A DNA stretch of 64,000 nucleotides from Cognatundibacterium griseum (lineage in GTDB: Bacteria > Pseudomonadota > Gammaproteobacteria > Burkholderiales > Burkholderiaceae_D): positions 310,001 to 374,000 of the forward strand of contig NZ_JACOGC010000001.1 of NCBI RefSeq assembly GCF_014284195.1, in the 5' to 3' direction. Both the position numbers and the translations under genes were made by a program. Below are positions 7,717 through 17,479 of the stretch, piece by piece. Under the pieces are notes generated by a model. It did no database searches, was not told where the DNA came from, and saw only the letters and a program-made list of their open reading frames with translations. Position 1 is the first letter of the stretch. Each line of letters starts with the position of its first letter.

Positions 7717-10061
7717 TTCTGAATCCATTCGTTCAGCCAGGCTGGCAGATCACTGGCTGGCATGGGTTTGGCAATGTGATAACCCTGTGCCTGATCGCAG
7801 CCCAGTTCAGTCAGCAGGCTGATGACTTCCGCATTTTCAACACCCTCCGCCACCACCCGCAGTCCCATGTTGTGACCGAGGTCGATGGTCGATTTGACGA
7901 TCTTGGTGTCGTCGGCATTTTTTTCCATTTTCAGCACGAAGGATTTATCGATTTTCAATTCATCGACCGGTAACCGTTTCAGGTAAGCCAGAGAAGAATA
8001 GCCGGTGCCAAAATCGTCGATCGATAATTCCATTCCCATGGCGTGCAGGCGGTCGAGTGTCTGATGCGCCCGCACCGGATCGTCCATGATGGCGCTTTCG
8101 GTAATTTCCAGACAAAACGAAGAAGTCGTTACCTGATGCTGTTGCAGGATGCGGGCAAATTTCGCCGGCAATTCCTGATCCAGCAAATCGCGGGTGGAAA
8201 TATTCACGGACAGCTTGATGTCCAGCCCTGCCTGTTGCCAGTCGCGGCAGGCGGCGGCAGCGGCATTCATGACCCAGTGCGTCAGCTGGCGGATGAAACC
8301 GGTCTGTTCGGCAAAGGGAATAAACTGGTCCGGAAAAATGAAGTTGCGTTCCGGATGTATCCAGCGCACCAATGCTTCGGCTGCAACGATCTGACCGGTG
8401 TGCAGCGAGAGCTTGGGTTGCACATACAGACGGAATTGCTGACGTTCCAGCGCTGCCCGCATATCGCTGAGCAGGGAAAGGCTTTGCTGGCTGGATTTGT
8501 CAATGTCGGGTGAATAGATGACGGCGCCATTCTTGAGCTGCTTGGCGACATACATGGCTACTTCGGTGCGACTCAGCAGACTGGCTGTATCGCCGGCGTG
8601 TTCCGGATATCCGGCGATACCGATGCCTGCACCGATATCGACGGTCTGCTCTTCAATGGTGATCGGCTTTTCCAGTGCCAGCAGGATTTTTCCGGCTACC
8701 TGCATGGCCTCATCCTGACTGACGCCGGGCAGCATCACTGCGAATTCATCGCCTCCCAGGCGGGCAGGTTTGATGTTGCCTGCTCCCAGTTCGCTGTGGA
8801 GAAGTACCGCCACCTGCTGCAGCAGCAGATCACCGAAGCGGTGTCCCATCACATCGTTGACATGCTTAAAGCGGTCCAGGTCCATCATCAGCACATAGCA
8901 GGTGCTGGCGCGCGTGCTGGCCTGACGGATGGCATCGTCCAGCATGTTGGTAAACAGTGTGCGGTTTGGCAGATTGGTCAGCGTATCCCAGTACGCCAGA
9001 CGGCTGATTTCTTTTTCGCGCTGTGCAATCGCATCCCGCATCTGGGAGAAACTGGTGGCCAGGTCGCCAATTTCATCTTTGCGCTGAATATTGATCGGAG
9101 TCTGGTAATCACCGGCACCCAGCCGGCGCGCCCGGTCTGCCAGCTGCCTGACCGGGCCGGTAATCCGCCCGGCAGTGACTGCGCTGATGACGGTGGCCAG
9201 AATGCCGCCCAGAACAGTCAGGATCAGCAGATTTCTCTGCAACTGTTTGTAAGGCGCAACCGCCTCGCTGATGGAAATTTGCAGCACAGCGATGGTTTTA
9301 CTTTTTTCATTCTGTACCAGCGGTAATATGCTGGCGCTGTAATAGCTGTCACCCAGTTCAAAATCACGCAGGATTTCGGTGCGCCAGCTGTTGGCAGGCA
9401 GCATTTGTGCCAGTGCATTGGCATCGCCTTGGCGGAGGGTGGAAATGTGCGAAGTCCAGGCCTGGCCATTGACAGACGTCAGCAGACTGATCTGCAGCTG
9501 GCTCAATTCACGCATGTCGTGAATCAGTTTACTATCAACGGGAATCGCCATCGCGACCCAGCTGATCGTGACCGGCGCCAGGATCGGCACCATCACCATC
9601 TGATAGGGTTTGCCGTCCACCATGTCGATGCTGGAGGCATTTCCTTGCTTTCCTGCCTGTTGTATCAGTGCCGACACCGATTTTTGCAAGCCATGTGCCA
9701 GCGTATCGCTGCTGGCAGCGGTGATTTTTCCTTCCAGATCGACCAGCATGGTCAGGTCGGCTCCCAGGCGCTGACCGTGATTCAGCAGGGTCGATACGAT
9801 GGTTTCGGTGTCATGTGTACCGATCGCTTCCCGGAATGCATAGTCCTTGGAAAGCAGGGTAGCGCCCTGAATCAGCTTTTGTGCGTTTTGCTCCAGCAGG
9901 CGGGTAAAGACTTTTCCACTCAGCCGCAGTTCTTGGCGGATCGCGTTGCGCGCATTGCTGTCGATGGCATTGCCAATCGCAAAATAACTGACCAGCTGCA
10001 AGGCCAGCAATAAACTGATGAACAGAAAGACAATCCTGTTTTTCAGGCTATGAAAACGCAT
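7704..10061 (-). CDS. Bifunctional GGDEF-EAL c-di-GMP enzyme with periplasmic sensor
   Basis: From the ATG at 10061 (AAAGG nine bases upstream) the product has 785 residues; an in-frame ATG at 10085 is an alternative. Order: TM1 (about 8-28), a periplasmic sensor region (about 30-270), TM2, HAMP (TGRITGPVRQLADRARRLG), GGDEF and EAL domains. RLGGDEF is intact and the phosphodiesterase motif reads AEALVRW; DDFGTGYSS and the EGVE motif of active EAL domains are also present. Both activities are therefore possible. It follows the cupredoxin-like gene on the same strand, and its 3' end overlaps the convergent GGDEF gene. Confidence 0.9.
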   Translation of the reverse strand: MRFHSLKNRIVFLFISLLLALQLVSYFAIGNAIDSNARNAIRQELRLSGKVFTRLLEQNAQKLIQGATLLSKDYAFREAIGTHDTETIVSTLLNHGQRLGADLTMLVDLEGKITAASSDTLAHGLQKSVSALIQQAGKQGNASSIDMVDGKPYQMVMVPILAPVTISWVAMAIPVDSKLIHDMRELSQLQISLLTSVNGQAWTSHISTLRQGDANALAQMLPANSWRTEILRDFELGDSYYSASILPLVQNEKSKTIAVLQISISEAVAPYKQLQRNLLILTVLGGILATVISAVTAGRITGPVRQLADRARRLGAGDYQTPINIQRKDEIGDLATSFSQMRDAIAQREKEISRLAYWDTLTNLPNRTLFTNMLDDAIRQASTRASTCYVLMMDLDRFKHVNDVMGHRFGDLLLQQVAVLLHSELGAGNIKPARLGGDEFAVMLPGVSQDEAMQVAGKILLALEKPITIEEQTVDIGAGIGIAGYPEHAGDTASLLSRTEVAMYVAKQLKNGAVIYSPDIDKSSQQSLSLLSDMRAALERQQFRLYVQPKLSLHTGQIVAAEALVRWIHPERNFIFPDQFIPFAEQTGFIRQLTHWVMNAAAAACRDWQQAGLDIKLSVNISTRDLLDQELPAKFARILQQHQVTTSSFCLEITESAIMDDPVRAHQTLDRLHAMGMELSIDDFGTGYSSLAYLKRLPVDELKIDKSFVLKMEKNADDTKIVKSTIDLGHNMGLRVVAEGVENAEVISLLTELGCDQAQGYHIAKPMPASDLPAWLNEWIQNQTI

Positions 10062-10140
10062 GTGAACGAGCCTTTCATGTTTCATTCCCCGCAGGGAAAC
10101 AAGAATGTGAATGACAGTGACAAACTCTGTTCCGTTTGGC

Positions 10141-10764
10141 TCAGAGTGGCAGTTTAATCAGCAGTGGCGCGGTGTCCGTACCGGCCTGCCACGCTCGTTC
10201 ATGCACCGGACTGCCGGCGGCCTGCTGGTAATGCCAGACTTTGAGCGTGTATTTTCCCGCCGGCATGGCAGGTAACTGCGCTATGCCTCTGGCGTCTGTT
10301 TTGGCGAAGTAAGGCGTATTCACAATCTGGATATAGGCAACCATCTGATCATGGATATTGCAGCCGACCACCACTGTGCCGGGCTGGTCAAACACGATCG
10401 GGGCGGAAGGCTTGCCGGAGTACAGTTTCAGCTCAAACGGTTTTGGCGCGGAAAAGGAATAAGCATGATGCTTGACAGTGTCATTGTTTGGAAACGATAC
10501 CGAAGTGCCGGTTTGTATGACGGACACCAGCGGCAGGAATTTCCGGTCTTTTTGCTGGATTTCGGCATTGCCGGGTTTCGGCAGAACCGTGCCTGCAGCA
10601 GGCTCGGCGTACACGACCGCATTTTCCAGATCACCTCCCTGCGCATTCACCACATGCACAGCTGGCCGGTCCGGCGCGGCGTGGGTTGCCGGGCTGGCAG
10701 CCAGTAAGCCTGACAGTAAAACGGGCAGAAAAAACGAATACACAGTGAACCGCAGGGCGCGCAT
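10141..10764 (-). CDS. Cupredoxin-like periplasmic protein (annotated in the family as methylamine utilization protein)
   Basis: A 207-residue protein with a signal peptide (about 1-29, ending THAAP). The fold resembles plastocyanin-like cupredoxins: SVSFPNNDTVKHHAYSFS contains a candidate copper-binding His, and VVVGCNIHDQMVAYIQI supplies a Cys and a His of the type used as type I copper ligands. The C-terminal third (GIAQLPAMPAGKYTLKVWH) looks like a carboxypeptidase-regulatory-like strand pair. It lies 79 bp upstream of the GGDEF-EAL gene on the same strand, so a role as a periplasmic copper or redox partner of that sensor is possible. Nothing else of a methylamine pathway is present, so the family name should not be taken literally. 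Confidence 0.75.
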   Translation of the reverse strand: MRALRFTVYSFFLPVLLSGLLAASPATHAAPDRPAVHVVNAQGGDLENAVVYAEPAAGTVLPKPGNAEIQQKDRKFLPLVSVIQTGTSVSFPNNDTVKHHAYSFSAPKPFELKLYSGKPSAPIVFDQPGTVVVGCNIHDQMVAYIQIVNTPYFAKTDARGIAQLPAMPAGKYTLKVWHYQQAAGSPVHERAWQAGTDTAPLLIKLPL

Positions 10765-10910
10765 AGAGAACCTCGTGAGCTGAATGCAGGAGATTCATCT
10801 TACTCTGTTTCCCCGTGCTGTTGCAGATATCCGGTGCACCGGGGAGTGCTGATCCGGCGGCTTTTCTCGGCGATGTTCCTGCCAGTGCAGCAACCCGCCG
10901 GAGCGGCACT

Positions 10911-11789
10911 TCAGCTGGAGCGCTGAACCCGGCGCGTTGTGGTCAGCACCACCACGCTGCCCAGGATGATGGCCATCGCCAGCATCGCCTTGGCGGATAA
11001 ATGCTCACCGCCGAATACCACACCCAGCGTCACGGCAATCACCGGATTGACATAAGCGTAACTTGCCGCCAGCCCGGTATGCACTTTGGACAGTAAATAC
11101 ATATATGCCGTGAATGCCAGTAAGGATCCGGCGATCACCAGGTAAGCCCAGGCAGCGAATGCGGGCATGGTCAGCGGGCCATTCATGTGCTCGCCGCGCA
11201 ACAGACTCAGAATGACCAGAAACAGGCCGCCGACCAGCATTTCACTGGCAAAACCCATGCCGCCTGTTGCCATCCTGAGTCTTTTCTGCGACAGGATGGA
11301 GCCGACATCCCAGCTCAGAATCGCACCCAGCAACAGGATAACTCCCATCGGCTGCGCTGCAAAGCCGTGATCGGATGCCAGCAGCATGGCACCGGCAAAA
11401 CCGGAGACGATGCCTATCCATTCGCGCCGTTTCGGCCAGTCGCCGAACAGACCTGATAATCCCGATAAAATCATCGGCGAGCAGGCGATGAATACCGCTG
11501 TCAGACCGGACGACACATATTGCTGCGCGCACGCCGTCAGGCCGGTGCCGCCGCCCAGCATCAGAATGCCGATGATGCCGCCGTCACGCCATTCGCGCAG
11601 TGTTGGATTGGGCGCGCTGTGCCACTTTTGCCACAGATACAAAATCGCTCCTGCCACCAGAAAACGGGTGCCGATCATCAGTAAAGGCGGAAACGCCGTC
11701 AGCGCGACCTGTATCGCAAAATAGGTGGAGCCCCAGACGATGTACACCGTCAACAGGGCAGTCAGTACGGATTTCGGTAAATGGCGCAT
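10911..11789 (-). CDS. EamA/DMT-family transporter, YedA-like
   Basis: A 292-residue integral membrane protein with about ten hydrophobic helices in two EamA repeats (around residues 10-140 and 150-285). The signature VYIVWGSTYFAIQVAL in helix 1 and the second-repeat AYVNPVIAVTLGVVFGGE are characteristic of the drug/metabolite transporter superfamily, and the length fits. Members export amino acids or other metabolites. It is divergent from an Lrp-type regulator 121 bp away, a common pairing for amino-acid exporters, which suggests an amino-acid or related substrate. Confidence 0.88.
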   Translation of the reverse strand: MRHLPKSVLTALLTVYIVWGSTYFAIQVALTAFPPLLMIGTRFLVAGAILYLWQKWHSAPNPTLREWRDGGIIGILMLGGGTGLTACAQQYVSSGLTAVFIACSPMILSGLSGLFGDWPKRREWIGIVSGFAGAMLLASDHGFAAQPMGVILLLGAILSWDVGSILSQKRLRMATGGMGFASEMLVGGLFLVILSLLRGEHMNGPLTMPAFAAWAYLVIAGSLLAFTAYMYLLSKVHTGLAASYAYVNPVIAVTLGVVFGGEHLSAKAMLAMAIILGSVVVLTTTRRVQRSS

Positions 11790-11910
11790 GGCGGTTTTTT
11801 CTGTTTGGATCAGATCACAGTGTAAGCCAGCGAAACCCGATGATGAATGGATGATTGAAGGTAAATCAGTTATATTCCTTTTGAATTAAACGAAAAAGGC
11901 AGGTTTTTCC

Positions 11911-12357
11911 ATGAAACCAGAATTAGATCTGATGGATGCCCGAATCCTCGATATCTTGCAGTCAGACGCCCGCGTGACGCTGGCTGAAATCGGCCGCCGC
12001 ATCCATCTGAGTCAGCCCGCTGTGGCGGAGAGAGTGAAACGCATGGAAGCGGCGAACGTCATCACCGGCTACCATGCGCATGTGAATCCGGAAGCCCTGG
12101 GTTATGGCATCACCGCGTTTGTGCGTATTGCCAGCCGTTCCAGCGATATTCCCGTGGTCAAGATTGCCGAGCAGGTGCCGGAAGTGATTGAATGTCATGC
12201 GATTACCGGCGAAGACTGCGTGATCGTCAAAGTAGTGGCGCCGTCGGTCAGAGAGCTGGAGCGGGTGATTGCCAGCCTGGCGCGCTGTGGCGTGACCTCG
12301 ACCTCGCTGATTCTGTCGTCGTCGATAGAGCGGCGCTCAATACAACCGGTGGGCTGA
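11911..12357 (+). CDS. Lrp/AsnC family transcriptional regulator
   Basis: A 148-residue protein with an N-terminal AsnC-type winged helix (LDARILDILQSDARVTLAEIGRRIHLS, residues 7-33; recognition helix SQPAVAERVKRME) and a C-terminal RAM ligand-binding domain (about 65-140; ITGEDCVIVKV). It is divergent from the EamA transporter, which it probably regulates. Its stop is 3 bp from the start of the LysR gene, so the two regulators are co-transcribed. Confidence 0.92.
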   Translation: MKPELDLMDARILDILQSDARVTLAEIGRRIHLSQPAVAERVKRMEAANVITGYHAHVNPEALGYGITAFVRIASRSSDIPVVKIAEQVPEVIECHAITGEDCVIVKVVAPSVRELERVIASLARCGVTSTSLILSSSIERRSIQPVG

Positions 12358-12360
12358 GTC

Positions 12361-13302
12361 ATGGAACTGCGCCAGCTCCGCTATTTTGTGGCCATCGTCG
12401 ATCATGGCTCCCTGTCCCGCGCAGCGCGTGTCCTGCACATCGTGCAGCCTGCACTGAGCCAGCAGATCCAGCAGCTGGAAGACGAGCTGGGCGCAACCCT
12501 GCTGCACCGTTCGGCGCAGGGCATGCAGGCGACCGATGCCGGCAAACTGTTTTATGAACATGCACAGGCGATTCTCAAGCAGGTCAGCGATGCCCGAACC
12601 ACCGTTTTACAGTCGACCGGTAAGCCACGCGGTACGGTGGCACTGGGGATACCGCAAAGTGCCTCTGGCGCACTGGCTTTTCCATTACTCAAAGCGGTGC
12701 GTGAAACCTATCCCGATATTCATTTTCAACTGACCGAAGAATTGACCGGAAACCTGACCGAACAGTTACGCTCAGGGCGCCTGAATTTGGCGATTCTGTT
12801 CGATGATGGTCAGCTTAATGGTTTTCATTGTCGTCCTCTGGTTCATGAGGAAATGATGTACATCACCCGCAGCGGTTCGCAATTTGCCTCTCGTCGTAAG
12901 AGTATGAAACTCGACCAGGTATTACAGGTGCCGTTGATTTTGCCCAGCCTGCAGCATGGGGTGCGGCCGTTGATTGAGCAGGTAGTGCGCGATCATGGCC
13001 GGCAGATCAGTGAGGTGATCGACATCACCTCGATTGCGATCCTGAAGTCGGCGCTGATGGCGGATATGGGGGCAACCATTTTGCCGGTATCACCCATGTT
13101 GTCGGAAATTCAGCGCGGTGAAATGCTGGCTTTGCCGATCAGCGATGTCCGCTTGTCGCGCACGGTCAGTCTGTGCGCATCCAAAAATATCCCGCTCACC
13201 AATGCAGCGCTGGCGGTCGAAAAATTGGTGATCGAGGTGAGTCGCGAACTATGCCAGAGCGGAGTCTGGATCGGAACCCGTCTGACGGATGAACCGCACT
13301 GA
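12361..13302 (+). CDS. LysR family transcriptional regulator, Nac/Cbl-like
   Basis: A 313-residue LysR regulator: N-terminal winged helix (MELRQLRYFVAIVDHGSLSR, then AARVLHIVQPALSQQIQQLE) and a periplasmic-binding-like effector domain from about residue 92. The HTH with HIVQPALSQQ is typical of the nitrogen-assimilation Nac subgroup. It follows the Lrp gene directly and may control the adjacent transporter or metabolism elsewhere; no target is visible. The C-terminal tail (about residues 290-313) diverges from the usual length. Confidence 0.88.
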   Translation: MELRQLRYFVAIVDHGSLSRAARVLHIVQPALSQQIQQLEDELGATLLHRSAQGMQATDAGKLFYEHAQAILKQVSDARTTVLQSTGKPRGTVALGIPQSASGALAFPLLKAVRETYPDIHFQLTEELTGNLTEQLRSGRLNLAILFDDGQLNGFHCRPLVHEEMMYITRSGSQFASRRKSMKLDQVLQVPLILPSLQHGVRPLIEQVVRDHGRQISEVIDITSIAILKSALMADMGATILPVSPMLSEIQRGEMLALPISDVRLSRTVSLCASKNIPLTNAALAVEKLVIEVSRELCQSGVWIGTRLTDEPH

Positions 13303-13359
13303 ACCGGATGATTGCAAGCGCAATACTGTACAAGAGGGTGTCGGCTCCTGAACAATAAG

Positions 13360-14358
13360 TCACTCGGATGGCTGCTGCCGGTGTAAGGCAGACAGCCCGA
13401 TCAGGGCGGGATAGGCTTCGGTGATCACATACACAGGAATCGCCGCCAGATAATTACGGAAACGCCCTTTTTCTTCAAAGCGCGCACGGAAGCCGGATTG
13501 CAGCAAATAGTCGCCCAGGCGCGGCACAATACCACCACCGATATAGATGCCGGCGCGTGCGCCCAGGGTGATTGCCAGATTGGCGGCCATGGTGCCTAGC
13601 ATTTCACAGAAGCAGGCCAGCACCTCAACGCAGATGGCGCATTGCTGATGCAATCCGCGTTGCAGGATATCGGGGGCTTCCAGCGGTGGTACCGCGGTCT
13701 GATGCAGTTCAGCCAGCGCCCGGTAAATCAGCACCAGCCCGGGCCCGGATAACAGGCGTTCGGCGGATACATGCGGGAATTCACGCCAGGCGAATTCCAG
13801 AATCGCGACTTCTTTTGTATTTGCCGGGGTAAAGCTGGCATGTCCTCCTTCGCTGTGTAGCGGCAGCCATTTGCCGCCGGCCGGAATCAGACCGGATACG
13901 CCGAGTCCGGTGCCCGCACCAAGCAGTCCGATCGCGCTGCCAGCTAAGGGTTGCTTGCCACCGACCTGGAAATACTGGTGCGCTTGCAGATGCGGCAAAG
14001 ACAGTGCCAGTGCGGTGAAATCATTCACCACATTCAGGCGTTCAAAGCCGAATTGACTGCGGGTTGCGCTAATGGAGAATTCCCAGTGATGGTTGGTCAT
14101 GCGAACCTGATCACCATGCACCGGATTGGCAATCGCGATACCGGCATGGCGCACCCGGCCGGCACCGGCTGCCATACTTGCGCTGTCCTGCAGATAGCTG
14201 TGCAGTGCGGCTTCCAGGCTCGGATAGGCGGCGCAAGGCAGCACTTTGACTGCCTGCAGTTCAGTGTGAGCGGTCTCGATGGCAAAGCGTGCATTGGTGC
14301 CGCCGATATCTGCCAGCAGCAAGGGATAAGATGAAGAATTCACAGGGGACGATAGCAT
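13360..14358 (-). CDS. glk: Glucokinase
   Basis: A 332-residue ROK-unrelated bacterial glucokinase (Glk family). The ATG at 14356-14358 is favoured by CGGAG five bases upstream; a GTG two codons earlier is possible. N-terminal phosphate loop LLADIGGTNARFA, substrate region NDFTALALSLPHL, LGAGTGLGVSGL, the catalytic-region SEGGHASF and GIYIGGGIVPRLGD are all Glk features. It phosphorylates cytoplasmic glucose to glucose-6-phosphate. As the last gene of the lamB-gtsABCD-glk operon, it commits the imported sugar to metabolism. Confidence 0.95.
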   Translation of the reverse strand: MLSSPVNSSSYPLLLADIGGTNARFAIETAHTELQAVKVLPCAAYPSLEAALHSYLQDSASMAAGAGRVRHAGIAIANPVHGDQVRMTNHHWEFSISATRSQFGFERLNVVNDFTALALSLPHLQAHQYFQVGGKQPLAGSAIGLLGAGTGLGVSGLIPAGGKWLPLHSEGGHASFTPANTKEVAILEFAWREFPHVSAERLLSGPGLVLIYRALAELHQTAVPPLEAPDILQRGLHQQCAICVEVLACFCEMLGTMAANLAITLGARAGIYIGGGIVPRLGDYLLQSGFRARFEEKGRFRNYLAAIPVYVITEAYPALIGLSALHRQQPSE

Positions 14359-14371
14359 TAACACACTCCGT

Positions 14372-15520
14372 TTATTTCAGGCTTTGTTCCGATACCGGAT
14401 CGAAGAACACGGCCTTGGACAAATCGAACGCCAGACGCATAGGCTGACCCGGCATCGCGGCTGCACGCGGATGGGTGCGGCAGGTCAGACGGGTGGCATT
14501 GAAGCTGGAAAATACCAGCGTGTCCGGCCCGGTTGGTTCGGTCAGTTCGACGATGCAGTCGACTTCGGTAGGATGATGCGCATCGCTGTATGTTTCGCTG
14601 TGTTCGGCCCGTCTGGCGCTGGCGGCATCGGTCACATGTTCAGGCCGGATACCGAGTACGATCTCGCCATTGGCCGGTGCCAAACGCTGTATCGCGGCAG
14701 CCTGCTCTGCCGGTATCGGCAGCAGCGTGGAGCGACCCTGATGTTCCAGCACAAAATGCAGTTGCTGCTGTTCCTGCAGCACTTTGCCACGCATGAAATT
14801 CATCGAAGGTGAGCCAATAAACCCGGCCACAAACATATTCGCAGGCCGGTCGTAAATATCCTGCGGGCTGCCAAACTGCTGGACTACGCCATCGCGCATG
14901 ACCGCAATTTTGTCACCCAGCGTCATGGCTTCGACCTGATCATGCGTGACATACACGGTGGTGGTTTTCAGGCGCTGATGCATGAGTTTGATTTCAGCCC
15001 GCATTTCCACCCGCAACTTGGCATCCAGATTGGATAAGGGCTCGTCAAACAGGAACAGCGAAGGATTGCGGGCAATCGCGCGTCCCATTGCAACGCGCTG
15101 GCGCTGACCGCCGGATAAATGCGCCGGTTTGCGATCCAGCAAATGTGTGATCTGCAAAGTCTCAGCCACCCTGTCCACGATTTTCTTTTGTTCGGCAACC
15201 GGTACCCGGCGTATGCCCAGACCGAAAGAGATATTTTCACGTACCGTCATGGTCGGATACAAGGCATAGGACTGAAAAACCATTGCGATATCGCGCGACT
15301 TGGGCGGCACATCATTGACGCAGCGATCGCCGATATAAATGCCGCCTTCGGACACCGTTTCCAGACCGGCGATCATATTCAGTAATGTGGATTTGCCGCA
15401 GCCGGAACCACCGACCAGAATCAGGAACTGACCATCTTCGATATCGAGATTAATTCCTTTCAAAATCTCCGCACCATTCGGGTACACCTTGCGCACATCG
15501 CGGATAGATAAGCTTGCCAT
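14372..15520 (-). CDS. gtsD: Glucose ABC transporter ATP-binding protein (GtsD/UgpC/MalK type)
   Basis: A 382-residue CUT1-family ATPase. Walker A GGSGCGKST, Q-loop VFQSYALYP, signature LSGGQRQRVAMGRAI, Walker B LFLFDEPLSNLDAKLR and the switch His in VTHDQVEAMTLGDKI are intact. A C-terminal TOBE/OB regulatory domain follows (about residues 240-380, IRPEHV). It powers the permeases encoded upstream. Its start is 69 bp after gtsC, and glk starts 13 bp beyond its stop. Confidence 0.92.
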   Translation of the reverse strand: MASLSIRDVRKVYPNGAEILKGINLDIEDGQFLILVGGSGCGKSTLLNMIAGLETVSEGGIYIGDRCVNDVPPKSRDIAMVFQSYALYPTMTVRENISFGLGIRRVPVAEQKKIVDRVAETLQITHLLDRKPAHLSGGQRQRVAMGRAIARNPSLFLFDEPLSNLDAKLRVEMRAEIKLMHQRLKTTTVYVTHDQVEAMTLGDKIAVMRDGVVQQFGSPQDIYDRPANMFVAGFIGSPSMNFMRGKVLQEQQQLHFVLEHQGRSTLLPIPAEQAAAIQRLAPANGEIVLGIRPEHVTDAASARRAEHSETYSDAHHPTEVDCIVELTEPTGPDTLVFSSFNATRLTCRTHPRAAAMPGQPMRLAFDLSKAVFFDPVSEQSLK

Positions 15521-15589
15521 AAATTCAGTCTCCTTCAGATCTTGCTTTGTTTATTCAGTCTGCATCACATTGCGTGGTAGCTCTGCAGT

Positions 15590-16453
15590 TCAGCCTTTGA
15601 CTGCACCGGCAGTCAGGCCGCGTACAAAATATTTTCCAGCCAGCAGATACAGCCCCAGTGTGGGCAGTGCTGCAATGATGGCGGCCGCCATATTCACGTT
15701 GTATTCAGTGACACCGGTCGAGGTATTGACCAGGTTATTCAGCGCCACGGTGACGGGTTGGGCATCGGTGCCGCCAAACACCACGCCGAACAGGAAGTCA
15801 TTCCAGATCTGGGTGAATTGCCAGATAAAGCAGACCATGAAAATCGGCAGCGACAAAGGCAGGATCACACTGCGGTAAATCCGGAAAAAACCTGCACCAT
15901 CGATGCGTGCCGCTTTCACCAGTTCATCCGGCACGCTCACGTAATAATTACGAAAGAACAGCGTGGTGAACGCGATGCCGTAGACGATATGAACGAACAT
16001 CAGTCCTGCCGTGGTATTCGATAGACCGGCCAGTCCGAGCAGACGTGCCATCGGCAGAATCACCACCTGAAATGGGATGAAGCAGCCGACCATCAGCGCC
16101 GTAAACACGATTTCCGAACCACGGAATTTCCAGTGCGCCAGCACATAGCCATTGACGGAACCGATCAGGGTGGAGATCAGCACTGCCGGCACGGCCATTT
16201 TTACCGAGTTCCAGAAGTAAGGCGCCAGTCCTTCGCAACGCACACCGGTACAGGCGCCATTCCAGGCTTTTTGCCAGGCATTCAGATTGATCCGGGCGGG
16301 AAAATCGAGCAGATTGCCGGCCCGGATCTCGTCCAGAGTTTTGACCGAGGTGGTCAGCATCACATACAGCGGCGCCAGGTAATACAGCGCACACAGGATC
16401 AGCAACATGTAGATCAACAGGCGGCCAATGCGGCCTTGGGATTCAGCGTGCAC
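15590..16453 (-). CDS. gtsC: Glucose ABC transporter permease GtsC (MalG type)
   Basis: A 287-residue inner-membrane protein with six predicted helices. The cytoplasmic EAA loop reads ELVKAARIDGAGFFRIYRSV (about residues 190-210), the site that docks the ATPase. The start appears to be GTG. It overlaps the end of gtsB by 11 bp, so the two permease subunits are translationally coupled. A periplasmic insert with paired Cys (TGVRCEGLAP region) is typical of GtsC-like MalG homologues. Confidence 0.92.
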   Translation of the reverse strand: MHAESQGRIGRLLIYMLLILCALYYLAPLYVMLTTSVKTLDEIRAGNLLDFPARINLNAWQKAWNGACTGVRCEGLAPYFWNSVKMAVPAVLISTLIGSVNGYVLAHWKFRGSEIVFTALMVGCFIPFQVVILPMARLLGLAGLSNTTAGLMFVHIVYGIAFTTLFFRNYYVSVPDELVKAARIDGAGFFRIYRSVILPLSLPIFMVCFIWQFTQIWNDFLFGVVFGGTDAQPVTVALNNLVNTSTGVTEYNVNMAAAIIAALPTLGLYLLAGKYFVRGLTAGAVKG

Positions 16454-17390
16454 GGCCAGCCTCCTTGGTTTCCAGATAAATCAGCGGCACCAGTACCGCC
16501 AGTACCGTCATCAGCATCATCATGGCCGATGCCGCGCCCAGACCCAGTTGTCCGCGTGTGAAAGAAAACTGATACATAAAAATCGCCGGTACATCCGAGG
16601 AAGTGCCAGGGCCGCCCGCAGTCAGCGCCATGACCAGATCGAAACTCTTGATCGCGATATGACTAAGTACCAGCAAGACACTGAAAAACACCGGACGCAG
16701 CGCCGGAATCACGATCTTCCGGTAGATCGTCGGCAGGCTGGCGCCGTCGACCATGGCGGCTTTGATGATGCTGTCATCCACACCGCGCAGTCCTGCCAGA
16801 AACAATGCCATCACAAATCCTGAGGATTGCCACACACCGGCAATCACCACGGTGTAGATCGCCATATCGGAATCCACCAGCCAGTCCATCGAAAACTGGG
16901 TATAGCCCCAGTCATGCACCATTTTTTCCAGACCGAGGCCGGGATTGAGTATCCATTTCCAGGCGGCGCCGGTCACGATGAAAGACAGTGCCATCGGATA
17001 CAGATAGATGGCGCGCAGCGCACCTTCCAGACGGATTTTCTGGTCCAGAAAGACCGCCAGCAACAAGCCGGTGATCAGGCAGATCAGAATGAATAAACCG
17101 CCGAAAATACCCAGATTGGCGGCGGATACCCACCAGCGGTCAAGATCGAATAAGTTGCTGTATTGCTCCAGACCGGCGAAGCTGTAATCGGGCATCAGAC
17201 GCGATTCGGTCAGCGACAGATAGGCAGTGAATGCAATAAAGCCATACACAAACAACAGGGAAGCAAACACCGTAGGGGATAACACCAGCCTGGGTAGCCA
17301 GCGATCCCCCAGATGTGCCAGACGCCGTGTCAGCGGTACGCTGGCTGTGGGTAAAACAGGGGAAGACGGGTGGTTGACCGACATACTCAA
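16443..17390 (-). CDS. gtsB: Glucose ABC transporter permease GtsB (MalF type)
   Basis: A 315-residue permease with six to seven hydrophobic helices. Segments such as DRWWVSAANLGIFGGLFI, IYLYPMALSFIVTGAAWKWI and the EAA loop SIIKAAMVDGASLPTIYRKI closely match the glucose-transport permease GtsB known from Pseudomonas. With GtsC it forms the membrane channel of the importer. It lies 124 bp downstream of gtsA, after an intercistronic hairpin. Confidence 0.92.
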   Translation of the reverse strand: MSMSVNHPSSPVLPTASVPLTRRLAHLGDRWLPRLVLSPTVFASLLFVYGFIAFTAYLSLTESRLMPDYSFAGLEQYSNLFDLDRWWVSAANLGIFGGLFILICLITGLLLAVFLDQKIRLEGALRAIYLYPMALSFIVTGAAWKWILNPGLGLEKMVHDWGYTQFSMDWLVDSDMAIYTVVIAGVWQSSGFVMALFLAGLRGVDDSIIKAAMVDGASLPTIYRKIVIPALRPVFFSVLLVLSHIAIKSFDLVMALTAGGPGTSSDVPAIFMYQFSFTRGQLGLGAASAMMMLMTVLAVLVPLIYLETKEAGRAR

Positions 17391-17479
17391 ATTCTCCGGG
17401 ACTGTAGCGGCACATCAGCTCTGCGAGTCTGTAACTGACAGTATACTGAGGCGATGCGCGGATACATCAACTGATGATT

